In this document: piece after piece, positions 62,716-64,000 of the stretch | How the letters are laid out: every line of letters starts with the position of its first letter | Numbering within the stretch: the stretch's first letter is position 1 | Assembly: GCA_027021615.1 (NCBI GenBank) | Contig: JALUTY010000009.1 | Span: forward strand, 1-64,000 | Source of the DNA: a bacterium | Lineage (GTDB): Bacteria; Desulfobacterota; Deferrisomatia; Deferrisomatales; Deferrisomataceae | Length of the DNA: 64,000 bases | Direction: 5' to 3' | Notes under the pieces: model-generated | The model's database searches: none | Told to the model about the DNA's origin: nothing | The model's input: only the letters and a program-made list of their open reading frames with translations | Made by a program: the position numbers and the translations under genes

Positions 62716-64000
62716 ATGAACCGCCTTTTTCGCCTCGCTATGATCTTCTCACTTGCTCTGGCAATGTTTCCCCTCTCCGGCTGCGGTGGCTCCGACCACT
62801 CCTCCGATCCGGTCTCAGAAGAGGAAGAAGCCCCGCAATTGACGGAAGCCCAGGAAGATGCTTGCGCGGAAGCCGCTCAAGTCGCATCAGAGCTGGGAAA
62901 TCTTGCGTACGTGATCGCCCCAATGGTGGAAACCTCTTCCTCTCCGGACGTAGCACTGCAAACTTTCTCTGCCCGTAGGTCACCGACGGCTCGCGCCGCT
63001 CAATTTGAACCGAGCGCCGTTCAGGAGAACCTGGAGGCCTCGTTCGGCCCGGGGGTCCAGGTGGAACTTCTGAGCGACGATCCCTTGCAGTTGCGCGTCA
63101 CGTTCGACGCGGTGGAGACCTCCCGGGGAACGCCCATTAACGGGTACTTCGAGGTGACGGTCCTGGAAGAAGGGGACGTTTTCGAGTTCCGTTTTTTCGG
63201 ACTGCAGATCGGCAACAAAAAAATCTCCGGAGACCTGACCGTGTCCAAGCAAACCGACGGCGGTGGGTACGATTTGCTCGGAGAGAACCTCACGATCGAA
63301 TGGGCCACGCGACAGCAGCGGCTCGTAATCTCGCTTCACGACTTCGAGATGACCGTCGGAAGCGACGACACCATCACGACCAACGGGGAGGCAACCATCG
63401 AAACCGAGGACCGCACGCTTGATCTCACGTGCAACGATCTCGTCGTAAGCCGAACGGAGCCCTACCCGACGGGTGAGGTTCTGATCACCGTGGACGACCT
63501 GGAGATCGTGTTGATCTTTGATGGAACCTCCAAGGTCCAGATCAAGGTCGGCGAGTGGCTCTCGTGGAAGATCCACCTGCCGGAAGCGATCATCGAGCTG
63601 ATCTTGGGACGCCACCTCGGCCCCGTGCGCGCTGTGTCGTTCTCGCCGCAAAACGACTTTGTCGCCTCTGGGGGCGGCGAGGGGCACATAAAGATCTGGA
63701 GCGTGGGGTCGCGGAGGCTCTACCGGCCAATCGTGGCGTTCGAAAACGCGGTGTACGCCGTGTCTTACTCTCCGGATGGCTCCATGCTCGCCGCCGGGGG
63801 CGACGATGGGGTTCTGAAGGTCTTTCTCACGGAGAATTACGCTGCAATGGCGAGTTGGGAGCTGGGTTCTCCCATCAACGGCATTGCTTGGTCTCCGGAT
63901 CAGACCATGGTGGCCACCGCCTTGGAAGACTCCACCGTGAGGATTTTACGACTCCAAGAGAGCGACCTCTTACCGCTTAAGGTGTTGGAAGGCCACCGTG
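62716..64000 (+). CDS. Lipoprotein with WD40 repeats (3' end beyond window)
   Basis: At least 428 aa from ATG 62716. Signal sequence MNRLFRLAMIFSLALAMFPLSGCGG with lipobox LSGC and an acidic linker (SEEEEAPQ). An unrecognised domain of about 260 residues, rich in beta strands, follows. From about residue 300 come WD40-type blades: HLGPVRAVSFSPQNDFVASGGGEGHIKIW, NAVYAVSYSPDGSMLAAGGDDGVLKVF, SPINGIAWSPDQTMVATALEDSTVRIL. It should sit on a membrane surface outside the cytoplasm. Base composition is clearly lower in GC than the rest, suggesting transfer. Confidence 0.82.
   Translation, partial: MNRLFRLAMIFSLALAMFPLSGCGGSDHSSDPVSEEEEAPQLTEAQEDACAEAAQVASELGNLAYVIAPMVETSSSPDVALQTFSARRSPTARAAQFEPSAVQENLEASFGPGVQVELLSDDPLQLRVTFDAVETSRGTPINGYFEVTVLEEGDVFEFRFFGLQIGNKKISGDLTVSKQTDGGGYDLLGENLTIEWATRQQRLVISLHDFEMTVGSDDTITTNGEATIETEDRTLDLTCNDLVVSRTEPYPTGEVLITVDDLEIVLIFDGTSKVQIKVGEWLSWKIHLPEAIIELILGRHLGPVRAVSFSPQNDFVASGGGEGHIKIWSVGSRRLYRPIVAFENAVYAVSYSPDGSMLAAGGDDGVLKVFLTENYAAMASWELGSPINGIAWSPDQTMVATALEDSTVRILRLQESDLLPLKVLEGHR

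Overview
The window is about 64 kb of chromosome from a GC-rich (roughly 70 % GC by eye), Gram-negative, probably anaerobic or microaerophilic bacterium. The gene set suggests a deltaproteobacterial (Desulfobacterota-like) lineage: two complete branched-chain amino-acid (LIV) ABC systems, a TRAP transporter, an NfnAB-type flavin transhydrogenase, tRNA-Sec, a ResB-type cytochrome c factor and a tig-clpP-clpX-lon-hup block. This placement is inferred from gene content only; no rRNA lies in the window.

Layout. 1-5109 (minus): LIV transport system 1 (livK, a 434-bp gap, then livH-livM-livG-livF with overlapping genes; livF runs off the left edge). 5110-7080: intergenic repeats, a small radical-SAM activase, tRNA-Cys and a small membrane protein. 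7081-12708: a PfkB-superfamily kinase, a nickel-pincer lactate racemase (larA) and the helicase hrpB. 12952-17384: a Clp-fold membrane protease, an AbrB/PIN toxin-antitoxin pair, yjbQ, a GNAT, an EamA transporter and an NnrU-like protein. 17450-21807: tRNA-Sec, an acyl-CoA dehydrogenase, a SIS isomerase-like protein, a PilZ protein, tRNA-Lys and tRNA-Leu. 21919-30296 is the proteostasis core: tig-clpP-clpX-lon-hup, tRNA-Val, tRNA-Asp and a CIRCE-controlled groES-groL. 30397-35423 holds signalling and cytochrome genes: a PAS histidine kinase, a receiver, resB and a globin-coupled histidine kinase. 35489-38237 is a DctPQM TRAP transporter. 38397-42886: hsp20, a Lon-like protease and pcnB. 42982-50202: nfnB/nfnA, slt, a LarA-domain protein, a DnaA-box-rich AT-rich gap and tgt.

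50199-58433 is a branched-chain amino-acid transport locus. A GAF-AAA-HTH regulator without the GAFTGA loop diverges from LIV system 2 (livKHMGF). The livG of this operon carries an in-frame insertion of about 145 residues with about four predicted membrane segments, between Walker A and the Q-loop. Facing it is a small gntR-azlC-azlD operon (BCAA export), so import and export genes meet tail to tail. 58434-64000 looks like an accessory island: a truncated fatty-acid hydroxylase, two DUF4143-type ATPases (one frameshifted), two large perfect or near-perfect inverted repeats, a selD remnant lacking both ends, and a lower-GC lipoprotein with WD40 repeats cut by the right edge.

Non-coding DNA is unusually rich in dispersed repeats: a 179-bp imperfect palindromic element (two full copies plus fragments), CTAG-rich tracts with about 9-bp period, and short GACCGAAG-type repeats. 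Sigma70-type promoters (TTGACA-N17/18-TANNNT) are recognisable ahead of several operons and tRNAs. The observations I rate highest are the membrane-domain insertion in LivG2, the oriC-like DnaA-box arrangement at 48.8-49.03 kb, and the 59-62.5 kb island.
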